NCBI GenBank assembly: GCA_011388275.1
Contig: DSAB01000119.1
Span: 1 to 41,284 of the forward strand
Reading direction: 5' to 3'
Length of the DNA: 41,284 bases
Origin: a bacterium
GTDB lineage: Bacteria > Zhuqueibacterota > QNDG01 > DSAB01
In this document: positions 8,774 through 17,573 of the stretch, in pieces
Numbering within the stretch: the first letter of the stretch is position 1
How the letters are laid out: each line of letters begins with the position of its first letter
Position numbers and translations under genes: made by a program
The notes under the pieces: generated by a model
Told to the model about the DNA's origin: nothing
The model's database searches: none
The model's input: the letters and a program-made list of their open reading frames with translations, nothing else

Positions 8774-10228
8774 TTACCCGGTTTCCCTGGAATATTTGAT
8801 ATTCAGATCGCGGGCCGCCCTTCCCTCATCCAGCCTTCTAACCGGTGTCGTTACGGGTGCGTTGAGAATGGTTTCTTTTTGGGTGTTGACTTCCAGGGCG
8901 ATGGCGATCATGGCTTCTGCAAAAGCATCCAGCGTTTCCTTGGATTCGGTCTCCGTGGGTTCCACCATCAAGGCTTCATGAACAATGAGTGGAAAATATA
9001 CAGTAGGCGCGTGAAAGCCATAATCCAGAAGTCTTTTGGCAATATCGAGTGTTTTGACACCCTTCTCTTTCTGCCGGTCACCGGAAAGAACGAATTCATG
9101 CATATGATGCTGTTTATGCGGAAGCAAATAGTGCTTTTCAAGACTACGCATCAGATAATTGGCATTGAGAATGGCATTCTCGGTCACACGTTTCAATCCC
9201 TGGGAACCCAGCATTCGAATATAGACATACGCCTTCAGCATGACAAGGAAATTACCGTAAAAACCCTGAATCTTGCCAATGGATTTAGGTCGGTCCCAAT
9301 CGAAATGATATTGTCCGTTCTTTTGAATGATGTGGGGTATTGGCAGAAAATCCTTCAGATCGCCCGTTACAGCAACCGGTCCGCTTCCCGGTCCGCCTCC
9401 GCCGTGAGGAGTCGAAAAGGTTTTATGCAGATTGAGGTGTACAATATCAAAACCGATATCACCGGGACGAACGACACCGAACAGGGCGTTCATATTGGCT
9501 CCATCCATATAGAGCAGAGCTCCGGCTTTATGCACCGCATCGGCGATCTCCAGAATCTGTGATTCGAACAAACCGAGTGTATTGGGATTCGTAAGCATGA
9601 ATCCGGCAACCTCCTCATCCAGATGCGCCTTTAGATCTTTAAGATCAACCAATCCTTCTTCAGTGGATTTGATCTGTACGGTATCATAACCGGAAATGGT
9701 GGCGCTGGCCGGATTGGTGCCGTGCGCGGAATCCGGCAGAATGATTTTTTTTCTGGGGTTTCCTTTGGATTCATGATAAGCACGCATGATTTTGATGCCG
9801 GTCATTTCGCCATGAGCGCCTGCCGCAGGCTGAAGCGTGACACTATCCATTCCCGTGAGCTCACTGATATATTCACACAGTTCACCCATGAGCTGAAGAG
9901 CACCCTCGACCTCCTCCTCTTCCTGAAAAGGATGAATGCAGGTAAAACCTTCCAGACGGGCAAGATTTTCATTGATTTTGGGATTATACTTCATGGTGCA
10001 GGAGCCCAGAGGATAGAACCCCTTGTCTACATGATGATTGAGAATGGAAAGATGGATAAAATGTCGCATCACATCGAGTTCGCTCAGTTCCGGAAGATCG
10101 GGTTCGTCCTGCCGTTGAAAGTTCGGCGGAATTATTTTCTGAAGCGGCATTTCCGGCACGTCACATACGGGCAATGAATATCCCTGCCGGCCCGGGGAGC
10201 TTATTTCAAAAAGAAGAGGTTCAGGCAT
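8774..10228 (-). CDS. gcvPB: glycine dehydrogenase (decarboxylating) subunit 2
   Basis: A 484-aa PLP enzyme, the C-terminal half of the split P-protein of the glycine cleavage system. It decarboxylates glycine and passes the aminomethyl group to lipoyl-GcvH. The PLP lysine is Lys269 in [14 protein letters not shown], and the N-terminus ([18 protein letters not shown]) is the family signature. ATG 10228 is the start: GGAGG lies 6 nt upstream, and the predicted transcription start (about 10287) is downstream of the longest-ORF start at 10291. The partner gcvPA, and gcvT and gcvH, are not in the window; the dihydrolipoamide dehydrogenase at 30-31.4 kb is the only other lipoyl-linked enzyme. It heads an operon of signalling genes, an odd setting. 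Confidence 0.95.
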   Translation of the reverse strand: MPEPLLFEISSPGRQGYSLPVCDVPEMPLQKIIPPNFQRQDEPDLPELSELDVMRHFIHLSILNHHVDKGFYPLGSCTMKYNPKINENLARLEGFTCIHPFQEEEEVEGALQLMGELCEYISELTGMDSVTLQPAAGAHGEMTGIKIMRAYHESKGNPRKKIILPDSAHGTNPASATISGYDTVQIKSTEEGLVDLKDLKAHLDEEVAGFMLTNPNTLGLFESQILEIADAVHKAGALLYMDGANMNALFGVVRPGDIGFDIVHLNLHKTFSTPHGGGGPGSGPVAVTGDLKDFLPIPHIIQKNGQYHFDWDRPKSIGKIQGFYGNFLVMLKAYVYIRMLGSQGLKRVTENAILNANYLMRSLEKHYLLPHKQHHMHEFVLSGDRQKEKGVKTLDIAKRLLDYGFHAPTVYFPLIVHEALMVEPTETESKETLDAFAEAMIAIALEVNTQKETILNAPVTTPVRRLDEGRAARDLNIKYSRETG

Positions 10229-10293
10229 AATCGCCTCCATGCAATAACAGTCAGATGGTGATACGCATTTTCCCGTTTCTAATTTAATCATTT

Positions 10294-10322
10294 AATATCT
10301 GAATTATCGTTCCTATTGTCAA
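10294..10322 (-). promoter_or_regulatory. sigma70-type promoter of gcvPB and the signalling operon
   Basis: On the minus strand, a perfect TTGACA (10317-10322), a 17-nt spacer and GATATT (10294-10299). The start point would be near 10287, giving a leader of about 59 nt before the gcvPB ATG. That is too short for a glycine riboswitch, and none is visible. Confidence 0.6.
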
Positions 10323-10359
10323 GTTCTTTTTCTGCTCCGTCTCGTGTGCGGGCTGATTG

Positions 10360-10545
10360 TTGACACACACGGAAAGATTCTGTACGAGATAGCAAAAAAT
10401 ACTTTCTTTTGTAAAGGAACTTTTTTACATTTTTTCTTGTTTCGTTCGAGACAAACGGAGATGCTTTTCCGTATTCAAGCCGATCAGGATACGCACGTAT
10501 CTTCGCCTGACAGACGAATACAATTTTAACTGAAGGGGTCTATAA
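10360..10545 (+). promoter_or_regulatory. candidate dsrC promoter and structured leader
   Basis: The divergent gap 10229-10545 has no gene. On the plus strand, TTGACA (10360-10365) is followed at 17 nt by a weak -10, TACGAG (10383-10388). Four dyads then follow: TGTAAA-N8-TTTACA (10410-10429), TTGTTTC/GAGACAA (10437-10454), ACGGA/TCCGT (10455-10472) and GATACG-CA-CGTATC (10488-10501). The last is enclosed by TCAGG/CCTGA (10484-10510). A good SD (AAGGGG) stands 7 nt before the dsrC ATG. The first dyad could be a repressor site; the others could fold in RNA. No known riboswitch class was recognised. Confidence 0.3.
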
Positions 10546-10863
10546 ATGCCTGAAAAAGAGATCGAAGGACGTATTTTTGAAGTAGACGGTGACGGTTTTC
10601 TGCAGAATCCGGAAATTTGGAACGATGAGGTAGCCCGCCTTTTCGCCGGCGAAGATGGGACCGGAGAACTGTCCGAAGATCACTGGAAAGTTATTCGATT
10701 TATTCGTGAGCATTGGGAAAACAACGACATGGCACCCATGGTTCGTAAGATCTGCCAGCACACCGGGCTGCGATTGCGGCAGATCTATGAACTCTTCCCC
10801 ATGGGACCGGCCCGCGGAGCCTGCAAAATCGCCGGATTGCCCAAACCGGACGGATGCGTCTGA
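10546..10863 (+). CDS. dsrC: DsrC/TusE-family sulfur carrier with both redox cysteines
   Basis: A 105-aa small cytoplasmic protein of the usual DsrC length. It ends in the flexible arm GACKIAGLPKPDGCV. The penultimate Cys104 and Cys93 eleven residues before it are both present, which marks true DsrC; TusE-type proteins keep only the last cysteine. In sulfate reducers and sulfur oxidisers these cysteines carry sulfur as a persulfide or trisulfide, and DsrC is recycled by DsrMK-type membrane complexes. The next two genes encode just such a complex, starting with a TGATG overlap. No dsrAB sulfite reductase is in the window, so the sulfur donor is unknown. It may work as a redox relay or regulator. 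Confidence 0.93.
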   Translation: MPEKEIEGRIFEVDGDGFLQNPEIWNDEVARLFAGEDGTGELSEDHWKVIRFIREHWENNDMAPMVRKICQHTGLRLRQIYELFPMGPARGACKIAGLPKPDGCV

Positions 10864-11519
10864 TGGCAGAATCCATGAATGCGGCCCGCATTGTCTTTCT
10901 TTCCGGTCTGGGCGTTTTTTTGTTGTCTGCTGTTTATCAATGGATCCGCGTATTCATCAACGCCAATACCGAAGACTTTACACAGCCTAAAGGGACGGTA
11001 CTGCCCGCGTTCGCGTACGCCCTGACAGGCGCCATGATGCCGCATAAAAAAGAGACGGCATTTCTTCACCTACCCACTTATTGGATGGGCATTGCATATC
11101 ATCTCGGTTCATTTGTTGCTCTTGCCTGGCTGCCTGTTCACTTTTTCGAATGGCGTATTCCTGATTCAATCATGATTGTCTGCGCCGCCGTTTTGATTCC
11201 ATCGGTTTTTTCGGGTTTGATAATTTTAATTAAACGGATCAGCGTGTCCTCGCTTCGGCACCTTTCATCGCCGGATGATTATTTCAGCAACGCTCTTGTC
11301 ACTCTATTTCAGGCAATTTCTTCAATGGCTCTTTTGGGTATTATTCCGGTCTTTCTGGTTTTATCCATTGGTGGACTTTTGTTAATGTATATCCCGGTTG
11401 GAAAACTCCGGCATGTGATCTTTTTTCTGATCGCCCGTTTCTTTCTAAGCTGGTTCTATGGACGAAGAGGTGTATGGCCTCCAAAAAGGCGGATATTATG
11501 GAAAAAAAACAATCATTGA
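10863..11519 (+). CDS. cytochrome-b-like membrane subunit (DsrM/TmcC/HdrE-like)
   Basis: A 218-aa hydrophobic protein with about five membrane helices (near residues 6-30, 65-95, 103-126, 145-180 and 185-205) and several histidines in or near the helices. It ends in a YGRRGVWPP-like tail typical of NarI/DsrM-type quinone-reactive cytochromes b. It probably holds two hemes b and exchanges electrons with menaquinone. The start ATG 10863 shares bases with the dsrC stop (TGATG), implying coupled translation; an in-frame ATG at 10854 is less likely. The 3' end overlaps the iron-sulfur subunit gene. The family call rests on topology, end motif and neighbours. It could be TmcC-like rather than DsrM-like. 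Confidence 0.75.
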   Translation: MAESMNAARIVFLSGLGVFLLSAVYQWIRVFINANTEDFTQPKGTVLPAFAYALTGAMMPHKKETAFLHLPTYWMGIAYHLGSFVALAWLPVHFFEWRIPDSIMIVCAAVLIPSVFSGLIILIKRISVSSLRHLSSPDDYFSNALVTLFQAISSMALLGIIPVFLVLSIGGLLLMYIPVGKLRHVIFFLIARFFLSWFYGRRGVWPPKRRILWKKNNH

Positions 11520-12796
11520 CACGCGACCGGGAAAAGGCTCTCAAAGGTTTCGCAATGTCCATGGACGGTCGTCTTCTCGCCCACCTGAACAGTTGCGTCC
11601 ATTGTGGTCTCTGTGCCGAATCCTGCCATTATTATCTAAGCACCGGTGAAGAAAAGTATATGCCGGCCCGAAAGGTTGATCAGCTGGCCCGTATTTACAG
11701 ACGTTATCATACCGTAGCGGGAAAAATATTTCCTCGATGGATCGGCGCCTCGGACTTCAACGATCAGAGTATTCAGGAAATGGTGGACGTACTGTTCGGC
11801 GGATGTACGATGTGCGGACGGTGCTCCCTGCACTGCTCGATCGGCGTAGACATCCCCTTTCTTGTCAGGACGGCCAGAAGTATGCTGGTGGAACTGGGTC
11901 GGGTCTCCCCGGGCCTTCAATCCACCGTGGACGCCGCGGTTCAAACCGGCAACAACATGGCCATTCCCCGTGAAGAACTGGTGGACACCCTTCAGTGGCT
12001 GGAAGAAGATCTTCGTATGGAGGTCAATGATGAAAAGGCGTCCATACCCATGGATGTTCCACATTGCCGCCTGCTATACACACTGAATCCTCGCGAGCCG
12101 AAATTTTTTCCACTCTCTATCAGTGCCATGGCCAAGATCTTTTATGCCGCGGATGAGAGCTGGACCCTTTCGACACACTGCTACGATGTGACGAATTACG
12201 CCTATTATTCCGGAGATGATCATACGGCCGAAGAGCTGACGCAAAGGCTTTTCGATGAAATGATCAAGCTGAACGCTCAGGAACTGGTTCTCGCCGAATG
12301 CGGCCATGGTTCGCGCGCTATTCGCTGGGAAGGACCCCGATGGCTTAAAAAGAAATTTCCATTCCCGGTGATCTCGGTGATCGAACTGATTGCAGGCTAT
12401 ATACACTCAGGCCGAATCGCGGTCGATCCATCGAAGAATACAACTCCCGTGACTCTTCATGACCCGTGTAACCTGGTCCGAGCCGGAGGTGTCATTGAAG
12501 AGCAGCGTTACGTTCTTAAAAAGGTCGTCAGCGATTTTCGTGAAATGACACCCAACCGTGAAAACAACTACTGCTGCGGAGGCGGAGGCGGTCAGCTTTC
12601 AATGGGTGAATACAGGGAAAGGCGGGTTGCCGCGGGTAAAATAAAGGCCGATCAGATCAAGAAAACAGGCGCCGCGATCGTCGCCACTCCCTGTCACAAT
12701 TGTATCGATCAATTGATGGAATTGAACAAAGAATACAGCCTGGGAGTCGAAATAAAAACCGTGGGCGAACTGGTCGCCGATGCGTTGATTCTCTGA
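11498..12796 (+). CDS. iron-sulfur CCG-domain reductase subunit (DsrK/TmcB/HdrD-like)
   Basis: A 432-aa protein. Two ferredoxin-type motifs (CVHCGLCAESCHY and CTMCGRCSLHCSIGVD) lie in the N-terminal third and should bind two [4Fe-4S] clusters. The C-terminal half has one complete CCG motif, C-X34-CC-X38-CxxC (DPC...YCCGGGGG...PCHNC), which holds the noncubane cluster that cleaves disulfides in HdrB/D. The first CCG half is degenerate, as in DsrK. It would take electrons from the membrane subunit and reduce the DsrC disulfide or trisulfide, or run in reverse. The start at 11498 has AGGCGG five bases upstream; ATG 11474 is an alternative with a poorly spaced SD. It overlaps the membrane gene by 22 nt. 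The exact name (DsrK, TmcB or HdrD) cannot be settled by eye. Confidence 0.88.
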   Translation: MEKKQSLTRDREKALKGFAMSMDGRLLAHLNSCVHCGLCAESCHYYLSTGEEKYMPARKVDQLARIYRRYHTVAGKIFPRWIGASDFNDQSIQEMVDVLFGGCTMCGRCSLHCSIGVDIPFLVRTARSMLVELGRVSPGLQSTVDAAVQTGNNMAIPREELVDTLQWLEEDLRMEVNDEKASIPMDVPHCRLLYTLNPREPKFFPLSISAMAKIFYAADESWTLSTHCYDVTNYAYYSGDDHTAEELTQRLFDEMIKLNAQELVLAECGHGSRAIRWEGPRWLKKKFPFPVISVIELIAGYIHSGRIAVDPSKNTTPVTLHDPCNLVRAGGVIEEQRYVLKKVVSDFREMTPNRENNYCCGGGGGQLSMGEYRERRVAAGKIKADQIKKTGAAIVATPCHNCIDQLMELNKEYSLGVEIKTVGELVADALIL

Positions 12797-12818
12797 TCAG
12801 CCATCAAAAAAACATTGA

Positions 12819-13982
12819 TTATTTCCTTTTGATTTGTGCGATCTCTTCTACCGCCTCCACGGCCCGGTCGATATGGGACTCCGTATTGAAAGGCCCCAGA
12901 CTGAAACGAACCGTTCCATGTATCTTGTCCGTACCAAGTTGAAAATGCACCCGGGGCGCGCATTGAAGCCCGGTCCTGCAGGCGATGTGATAGTCCACAT
13001 CAAGCATTGTGCCCACATCACCGGCCTCCCACCCCTCTATATTGATGCTTAAAACGGCATTCCGGTTCTCACTGGAACCGGCGCAGTAGGTAATAACACC
13101 ATCGATCCGTTCCAATCCGCTTTTCAGCCGATCCCACAGGGCCATTTCCCGCTGATGAATGGTTTCCATTTCCTCTTTGGCGAGCCATTTCTGACCGGCA
13201 TGCAATCCCGCGACACCGATAAGGTTCAGGGTTCCGCATTCCATACGGTAGGGGAATTCCTCCAGATGGTATGGATAAGCCGATCGAACACCTGTACCGC
13301 CGTGGCGGGTAATGCGTATGTCCACATTTTCGGCAATGTAGGATCCTCCGATTCCGGTTGGACCCATCAGACACTTGTGACCGGTAAAAGCCAAAAGATC
13401 TATATTCATTTCCTGAATATCAATCTTGACAGCGCCCGCGGTTTGACTCGCGTCCACGGCGAAAAAAACACCACGATCCCGGCAAATGGCCCCGATTGCG
13501 GACAGATCCTGTACCGTGCCGATGACATTCGATCCGTGATTGACGACGACCATCTTGGTGTTCGGCTTGACGGCTTTCCTGATCTCTTCAGGATCCATAT
13601 AACCGTTTCGGTCAAACGGGACATAGGTCACTTCACAGACCCCGTCACGCTCAAGCACGTTCAAGGGACGCAGGACCGAATTGTGTTCGAGATTGGTTGA
13701 GACAACATGATCGCCCTTTTCCACCATTCCCTGTATAATCATGTTTAAAGAATCCGAGGCATTGTAGCTGAACGTCAAACGGTTGGGATCCGTTCCGTTG
13801 AAAAAATCGGTCAGCATTTTTCGCGTGTTGTGGACTACTTCTTCGGTTTCCAGGGTCGCGTCATAACCCGATCGTCCTGGATTGACTCCGTGTTTCCTAT
13901 AAAATTCATCCATGAAATCATAGACTTCTTTGGGTTTCGGGTAACTCGTTGCTGCATTATCCAGGTAGATCATGTTTTCCAT
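12819..13982 (-). CDS. cysteine desulfurase-family aminotransferase class V
   Basis: A 387-aa PLP enzyme. The PLP lysine is Lys203 in FTGHKCLMGPTG, with the usual VDASQTAG upstream. The active-site cysteine is Cys341 in RTGLQCAPR, the SufS-like spacing. It should remove sulfur from cysteine and hold it as a persulfide. It resembles the stand-alone EF2568-type subfamily more than IscS or SufS, as no iscU or sufBCD is nearby. GGAG lies 5 nt before the ATG at 13982. It is convergent with the DsrC-linked reductase (22-nt gap) and follows dnaE by 118 nt. A link to DsrC as sulfur donor is possible but only inferred from position. Confidence 0.88.
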   Translation of the reverse strand: MENMIYLDNAATSYPKPKEVYDFMDEFYRKHGVNPGRSGYDATLETEEVVHNTRKMLTDFFNGTDPNRLTFSYNASDSLNMIIQGMVEKGDHVVSTNLEHNSVLRPLNVLERDGVCEVTYVPFDRNGYMDPEEIRKAVKPNTKMVVVNHGSNVIGTVQDLSAIGAICRDRGVFFAVDASQTAGAVKIDIQEMNIDLLAFTGHKCLMGPTGIGGSYIAENVDIRITRHGGTGVRSAYPYHLEEFPYRMECGTLNLIGVAGLHAGQKWLAKEEMETIHQREMALWDRLKSGLERIDGVITYCAGSSENRNAVLSINIEGWEAGDVGTMLDVDYHIACRTGLQCAPRVHFQLGTDKIHGTVRFSLGPFNTESHIDRAVEAVEEIAQIKRK

Positions 13983-14100
13983 GTGTACTCCTTCTTGGGT
14001 TACAAATAATCTGCATGTCCAATTTGCGGCCGATTATCGGCAGATTTTGATGACAACCAATCAAGAATAGGCCGTCCATTTATCGAAAAACCCACACGAA

Positions 14101-17100
14101 TCAGCCTTCTATCCAGACATTTTCAGCGCCCAGAATTCCACGAAGCTCGTTGATCAGACTTTTTTTCGGCCTGACGCGGATCGTTTTGGATCGCATAAGA
14201 ATCTCTTTACCTTTCACATGCACATTGATCAGAGTCCGGCAGGTTCCGGGATACCTTTTCAACTGCTCCTGAATACGGCGGATCAGGTCTTCGTCAATTT
14301 TCTCAGTATAAATCTGAAGAATCAACCTTTTGGTGAGCTGCTGCCGTGCCGATTCCAGAGGCCACATATTCAGCGCGGTAATGGAGATTTCATCACCGCC
14401 GTTTCGTCGTTCGAGGCGACCTTCGACAACCACCATTTTATCCTTTTCGATCAGTCTCCGGTTTTTTTCATAGACTTCTGAAAATACGGCTATTCGTACC
14501 TGATGAGAAAACCCTTCCAGCATGAAAAACGCGTAAGGCTTGTTGAAACGGTCGTACGACTGGCGAATATCGGAAATCATTCCACAGAATCGGACAGAGT
14601 GACCCGAAGGAATCCCGCTGTAATTATCCGGATGAGGAGAGGTGAAAGCCCTCACTTCATCCCGGTATTTTTCCAGAGGATGGCCGGATATGTAAAAACC
14701 GAGAAGTTCTCTCTCAAAGAGCAGTTTCTGGCTCTGCGGCCATGGATCCACATTCGGAAGGGGCGGATCAATGGCCGATGAACCTTCTTTTTCACCGAAA
14801 ATCGAGGTCTGTCCCCGCTTCTCACTTTGCTGATGCGACTGGGCGAGTGCGACCGCGCTGGACAGTGCATCCATCTTCTGTGCGCGTGTGCCCTCCAGGG
14901 AGTCGGTTGCGCCGCATTGAACGAGACTTTCCAAAACCTTTTTATTGACTCGACACAAATCGATCGATTTGCACAAATCAAAGAGTGTTCGAAACTTACC
15001 TTGCCGCTCCCGAGCCTCTGTAATCGATTGAATGGCTCCGATTCCGACATTTTTAACCGCTCCCAGGCCGAAACGTATCCCTTTTTCGGAAACCGTAAAC
15101 CGGGCTTCACTTTCATTGATATCCGGAGGAAGTATGGAAATTCCCATTCGGCGACACTCATCGATGAGCGTAATGATCCGTTCGCTGGTGTTCATTTCAG
15201 AAGTCAGGTTGGCCGCCATAAACTCGAGAGGATAATGGGCCTTTAAATAGGCCGTCTGATACGCCACAATCGCATAACAGACGGCGTGGGATTTATTGAA
15301 TCCGTATCCTGCGAATTTTTCAATCTTGTCGTATATCTTTTCCGCCTCTTCCCTCTCCAGTCCTTTGTGCTGAATCGCTCCGGTGATAAAATCATTTCGG
15401 TATTTTTGCATCAGAGCATGTTTTTTCTTTCCCATTGCCTTTCGAAGTTCGTCGGCCTTGTTCAAGGTGAAACCGGCTATGGAATTCGCGATCTGCATCA
15501 CCTGTTCCTGGTAAACGATGATTCCATAGGTTTCCTTCAGAATCGGCTCCAGATCGGGATGGATGTAATCAACCGGTATTTTTCCGTGTTTGCGTTCAAT
15601 GAAATTATCGAGCCATTCCATGGGACCGGGTCTGTACAGTGCGTTCATGGCCACAAGATCTTCAATGCATCCTGGACGCAGTTTTTTGAGATAATCCCTC
15701 ATCCCGGCGCTTTCAAACTGAAAAATGCCGACAGTCAGGCCTTTTGCGAAAAGATTGTAAGTTTCCTCATCATCGAGCGGGATGTTTTGAATATCAACCT
15801 GGTTTCCTTTGTTTTTCAATGCTTTCAAAGTTTGATCGATCACCGTTAGAGTTCTCAGCCCCAGAAAGTCCATCTTCAGCAAACCGATGCTTTCCAGGGA
15901 ATTCATGTCATACTGGGTGGTGATATCCTCTTTTCCCGATTTGTAAAGCGGGACGAAATTCATCAGATCACCCGGGGCGATAACCACGCCAGCGGCATGG
16001 GTGGACGCATGCCTGGCCATACCTTCAAGCACTTTAGAATACGCGATAAGTTCATCATAGGGTTTTCGCCCCGAAAGTTCTTTCAATTCAGGCACTTTGG
16101 CCAGAGCCTGATCCAGTGTGATGCCCGGAAGAGCAGGAACCAGCTTGGCGATTCGATCCACTTCCGCGTACGGAATCTTTAAAACACGGCCGACATCCCG
16201 AATAACTCCTCTTGTTTTCATGCTTCCAAATGTAATGATCTGGGAAACGTTCGTGTCTCCGCCGTACTGTTTTTTTACATAACCGATTATACGATCCCTA
16301 TTTTCATAGCAGAAATCGATATCGATATCAGGCATGGAGACGCGCTCTGGATTGAGAAACCTCTCAAACAGGAGATTGTATTTAATGGGATCCACATTGG
16401 TAATCCCAAGCGCATAGGCGACCAGGCTTCCCGCTGCCGATCCTCTGCCAGGGCCCACCGGTATGTCATGTTTCCGGGCGTATTGGATAAAGTCAGCGAC
16501 GATTAGAAAATAGCTGGAGAATCCCATTTTCTCGATAACCGACAATTCATATTCGAGACGTTTTTCCAGTTCCGGAGTCACCGGTCCTTTTTTCATCAAA
16601 CCATCACGGGCTTTTTTCTCAAGGAACTCATTGAGTGTGTAAATACCTTCTTCCGGGGGGATTTTGAAACTCGGCAGATGATGCTGTTCAAAATCCAGAA
16701 CCAGGTTGCATTTATCGGCAATTTCCAGCGTATTCGTTAATGAATCCGGTATCTCTTTGAACAGCTGGTTCATCTCTTCAGAGGATTTTAAATAAAGCTG
16801 ATCCGTCGAAAAACGCATGCGCTGCGGATCGTCACGGTCTTTGTTGGTCTGAAGACACAGGAGAATATCCTGGGCTTCCGAATGACTTTGTTTCAAATAA
16901 TGGGTATCGTTGGTGGCAACCAGAGGAATATTCAGTTCGACTGAAAGTTCAATCAAACCTTTGATGGCCTTATGTTCGTCGTCAAGACCGTGATTTTGAA
17001 TCTCAAGATAATAATTTTCCTTAAAAAGCTTTTTGTAAAACCGGGCGGCTTTTTTGGCTCCTTCCATATCATCGTGGATAATGTGATAGGGGACTTCACC

Positions 17101-17526
17101 CTTAATACAGGCGCTGAGAGCAATGAGACCTTCCGAGTATGTCTGCAAAAGATCCCTGTCAATACGCGGTTTGTAATAGAACCCTTCCAGATATCCCAGA
17201 GAGCTGAGACGCATCAAATTCCGGTAACCATCCATATTCCGGGCAAGCAGGATTAAATGGAACGCTCCTCCCCCTCCCTTCTGTCCACCGCCGCGTTTTT
17301 TGTGTGATTCCGGCGCTACATAGGCTTCCATTCCGATGATGGGCTTTATGCCCGCTTCCATGACCTGCTGATAAAAAGAGATAACGCCGAACATGTTGCC
17401 GTGATCCGTAATGGCCAATGCCGGCATTTTAAACCGTTTGGCTGTTCGGACCAGATCGCTGATTCGGCATGCTCCGTCAAGAAGGCTGTAATGGGTGTGG
17501 TTGTGCAGATGAACAAAACGGGTCAT
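14101..17526 (-). CDS. dnaE: DNA polymerase III alpha subunit
   Basis: A 1141-aa protein, near the 1160 aa of E. coli DnaE. The PHP domain opens the protein (FVHLHNHTHYSLLDGA). The palm has the metal-binding aspartates in PDIDIDF, followed by the thumb and fingers. An OB-fold region (VRFCGMISDIRQ...) lies in the last quarter. It is the replicative polymerase. ATG 17526 is the start, because the PHP domain begins there in the family; the longer frame adds nine unlikely residues. It lies 47 nt after murA in the rib-recN-murA chain. No promoter was recognised in that gap. Confidence 0.97.
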   Translation of the reverse strand: MTRFVHLHNHTHYSLLDGACRISDLVRTAKRFKMPALAITDHGNMFGVISFYQQVMEAGIKPIIGMEAYVAPESHKKRGGGQKGGGGAFHLILLARNMDGYRNLMRLSSLGYLEGFYYKPRIDRDLLQTYSEGLIALSACIKGEVPYHIIHDDMEGAKKAARFYKKLFKENYYLEIQNHGLDDEHKAIKGLIELSVELNIPLVATNDTHYLKQSHSEAQDILLCLQTNKDRDDPQRMRFSTDQLYLKSSEEMNQLFKEIPDSLTNTLEIADKCNLVLDFEQHHLPSFKIPPEEGIYTLNEFLEKKARDGLMKKGPVTPELEKRLEYELSVIEKMGFSSYFLIVADFIQYARKHDIPVGPGRGSAAGSLVAYALGITNVDPIKYNLLFERFLNPERVSMPDIDIDFCYENRDRIIGYVKKQYGGDTNVSQIITFGSMKTRGVIRDVGRVLKIPYAEVDRIAKLVPALPGITLDQALAKVPELKELSGRKPYDELIAYSKVLEGMARHASTHAAGVVIAPGDLMNFVPLYKSGKEDITTQYDMNSLESIGLLKMDFLGLRTLTVIDQTLKALKNKGNQVDIQNIPLDDEETYNLFAKGLTVGIFQFESAGMRDYLKKLRPGCIEDLVAMNALYRPGPMEWLDNFIERKHGKIPVDYIHPDLEPILKETYGIIVYQEQVMQIANSIAGFTLNKADELRKAMGKKKHALMQKYRNDFITGAIQHKGLEREEAEKIYDKIEKFAGYGFNKSHAVCYAIVAYQTAYLKAHYPLEFMAANLTSEMNTSERIITLIDECRRMGISILPPDINESEARFTVSEKGIRFGLGAVKNVGIGAIQSITEARERQGKFRTLFDLCKSIDLCRVNKKVLESLVQCGATDSLEGTRAQKMDALSSAVALAQSHQQSEKRGQTSIFGEKEGSSAIDPPLPNVDPWPQSQKLLFERELLGFYISGHPLEKYRDEVRAFTSPHPDNYSGIPSGHSVRFCGMISDIRQSYDRFNKPYAFFMLEGFSHQVRIAVFSEVYEKNRRLIEKDKMVVVEGRLERRNGGDEISITALNMWPLESARQQLTKRLILQIYTEKIDEDLIRRIQEQLKRYPGTCRTLINVHVKGKEILMRSKTIRVRPKKSLINELRGILGAENVWIEG

Positions 17527-17573
17527 CAATCTATTCCCAAATCGAATCGTCAAAGCAGATGAATGAAAGAAAA

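Noticed and set aside
10229-10293. Glycine riboswitch before gcvPB
   Set aside because: The predicted leader is only about 59 nt and lacks the tandem aptamer pattern.
12797-12818. Terminator between the CCG reductase and the desulfurase
   Set aside because: The 22-nt gap has an A-run but no stem beyond the short CTGATCAG palindrome at the 3' end.
14029-14041. GCCGATTATCGGC palindrome as a dnaE terminator
   Set aside because: The stem is only 5 bp and no T-run follows on the minus strand. An overlapping AATCTGC/GCAGATT pair does not improve it.
17527-17573. TTGACG box as a dnaE promoter
   Set aside because: A -10 at proper spacing would overlap the start codon and matches poorly.
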